From NCBI GenBank assembly GCA_017860075.1, contig JAFNAH010000194.1, positions 1 to 7,131 on the forward strand: 7,131 nucleotides of DNA, in the 5' to 3' direction. The stretch's first letter is position 1; the number at the start of each line of letters is the position of its first letter. Of this stretch, positions 5,841 through 7,131 are shown piece after piece. The translations under genes and the position numbers were made by a program. The stretch is from Acidobacteriota bacterium (GTDB lineage: Bacteria; Acidobacteriota; UBA6911). The notes under the pieces were generated by a model. The model saw only the letters and a list, made by a program, of their open reading frames with translations, was not told the origin of the DNA and searched no databases.

Positions 5841-7131
5841 TGAGTCAGCGGCGCCAGAGCCTTTTTTTCAACCGGGAGTTGAGCTGGCTCGAGTTCAATG
5901 CCCGGGTTCTCGAGGAAGCTCAGGATGCGGGCAATCCCATCCTGGAACGCCTCCGCTTCTACTGTATCTTCAATTCGAACCTGGATGAATTCTTCATGGT
6001 CCGCGTGGCGTCGGTTTTTCGCCAGATCCGGGAAGCGGATCCCAAGCCGGATCCTTCGGGCATGACGCCCGACCAACTGCTCGAGAAGATACTCGCGAAG
6101 GTGCGGACACTAGTCGATGCCTCCGGCCGGCTCTACGAGGAGAAGCTTTTGCCGGCCCTCGCCAAGCAGAAGATCCAGATCCTGGCCCCCGCGCAGCTGG
6201 GTGAAAACCAGTGCCGCTACGTGGACGAGTACTCTGAGCGCGAGATACAGCCGATTCTCACTCCGCTGGCGATCGACCAATCGCACACCATACCTCGCCT
6301 TACGGCCCTGGCCACATATCTCGCGGTGCTGCTGGAGCCTCAGAAGGAGGGCGAAACCGGTCGCCGACTCGCGGTTGTCCAGGTCCCGTCGCTCCTCCCC
6401 GGCCTGATCCGGCTTCCGGAAGCTTCGGGGGTTGAGGTGTGCTGGCTGGCTGATGTCGTCCGCTCCCGGCTTGATGCGCTGTTTGCCGGTTACCGCGTGC
6501 TCGAGGTTTCGGCCTTCCGCGTCACGCGCGATTCCGAGCTCGAGCTCGATGACGAAGGACAGGAAAGCTACGTACGGATGCTCGAGACTGAGCTCAAGAA
6601 GCGTCAGAAGGCGAACCCGATCCGGGTGGAGTGCGAAGCCACGATTTCGGAGGAACTCAGGAAGAGCCTGGTCGAGGGCCTCGGCGTGTCGCAGACGGCG
6701 CTGATATCGGTGCGCGGCCCGCTCGATCCCAAGCCCCTCCTCACGCTGGTCGAAATGCCCGGCTTTGACAAGCTGCGTTACACGCCGCAGCCGCCGCTGA
6801 TGCCTGCCGTCTTCGATCAGGAGCGCGGCATTTTCGACATCATCCGGGAACAGGATATCCTGCTTCACCATCCCTACGAAAGTTTCGACCCGGTCGTGGA
6901 GTTCCTGGAAACGGCGGCTGATGACCCGGATGTGCTCGCCATAAAGCAGACACTGTACCGGGCAAGCGGCAAGTCTTCCTCCGTGCTCGGCGCGCTGACG
7001 CGTGCCGCCGGGAAGGGCAAGCAGGTGACCGTCCTGGTCGAATTGATGGCCCGCTTTGATGAAGAGCGGAACATAAACTGGGCTCGCGACCTGGAAGACG
7101 CCGGCGCGCACGTCCTTTACGGCGTTTCGGG
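5840..7131 (+). CDS. ppk1: Polyphosphate kinase 1, N-terminal 430 residues
   Basis: The ATG at 5840 opens a frame that stays open to the right edge: 430 of an expected roughly 690 codons. Ppk1 reversibly transfers the gamma-phosphate of ATP to polyP, usually at the membrane. The N-terminal domain begins FFNRELSWLEFNARVLEEA (residues 10-28), then FNSNLDEFFMVRVASV, where N47 corresponds to the ATP-binding N45 of E. coli PPK. The head (H) domain follows with LTPLAIDQSH near 141-149 and an FRVTRDSELEL segment. The first catalytic domain starts around FDIIREQDILLHHPYESFDPVVEFL and contains VLAIKQTLYRAS with R374 and VELMARFDEERNINWA with R405, matching E. coli R375 and R405. The phosphohistidine residue (E. 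coli H435) should lie a few codons past the edge. A T7 run at 5862-5868 encodes the conserved LFF, so the frame is correct there. It overlaps the preceding stop by one base (TGATG). Assignment is secure. Confidence 0.96.
   Translation, partial: MSQRRQSLFFNRELSWLEFNARVLEEAQDAGNPILERLRFYCIFNSNLDEFFMVRVASVFRQIREADPKPDPSGMTPDQLLEKILAKVRTLVDASGRLYEEKLLPALAKQKIQILAPAQLGENQCRYVDEYSEREIQPILTPLAIDQSHTIPRLTALATYLAVLLEPQKEGETGRRLAVVQVPSLLPGLIRLPEASGVEVCWLADVVRSRLDALFAGYRVLEVSAFRVTRDSELELDDEGQESYVRMLETELKKRQKANPIRVECEATISEELRKSLVEGLGVSQTALISVRGPLDPKPLLTLVEMPGFDKLRYTPQPPLMPAVFDQERGIFDIIREQDILLHHPYESFDPVVEFLETAADDPDVLAIKQTLYRASGKSSSVLGALTRAAGKGKQVTVLVELMARFDEERNINWARDLEDAGAHVLYGVS

Noticed and set aside
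5862..5868. T7 run near the ppk1 start as a terminator or frameshift site
   Set aside because: No hairpin precedes it and it encodes the conserved LFF of the Ppk1 N-terminus in frame.
6110..7111. 333-codon open frame on the minus strand opposite ppk1
   Set aside because: It lies wholly antisense to conserved ppk1 codons, shows no domain pattern and reads as a mirror of the GC-rich codon bias.

Overview
This window looks like a chromosomal piece of a GC-rich bacterium carrying a compact inorganic-polyphosphate (polyP) locus. The likely source is an Acidobacteriota-type organism. That assignment is an inference from two things: the left-edge protein resembles, from memory, the C-terminal beta-rich modules of acidobacterial surface or secreted proteins, and the second Ppx/GppA copy has the DIGASA and VEVGGGSAD motif style I associate with that group. 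Nothing in the window is a taxonomic marker.

Layout. (1) Positions 2-997, + strand: the C-terminal part of a probable extracellular beta-rich protein, open at the left edge and noticeably less GC-rich than its neighbours in its 3' half. (2) A 43-base convergent gap follows, with a short hairpin. (3) Positions 2632-1041, - strand: a two-gene operon, CHAD-domain protein then SixA-like phosphohistidine phosphatase, with a 4-base ATGA stop/start overlap. (4) Positions 2633-2725 form a short divergent control region with an AT-rich island, a candidate sigma70-type promoter and a 10-base palindrome. (5) Positions 2726 to the right edge, + strand: an intact Ppx/GppA phosphatase with a C-terminal HD domain, then a second divergent Ppx/GppA-HD paralogue, then polyphosphate kinase ppk1. 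ppk1 starts by a TGATG overlap and runs off the right edge after 430 codons.

How the genes fit together. Ppk1 makes polyP from ATP. Ppx/GppA enzymes remove terminal phosphate from polyP or from pppGpp. CHAD domains bind polyP. SixA removes phosphate from phosphohistidine and may be involved in signalling. Synthesis, degradation and a polyP-binding protein are therefore encoded back to back from one divergent control region.

The main oddity is the second Ppx copy. Its reading frame changes near 4631-4638, and alignment to the intact neighbour implies about 50 bases are missing just before the conserved EEN(R)L segment. Both flanking frames remain well conserved, so this is either a recent out-of-frame deletion or a sequence/assembly error. 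No RNA gene, CRISPR array, insertion sequence or attachment site was seen. The individual families are known; I do not see a clearly undescribed system, but the combined locus and the frame break deserve checking.
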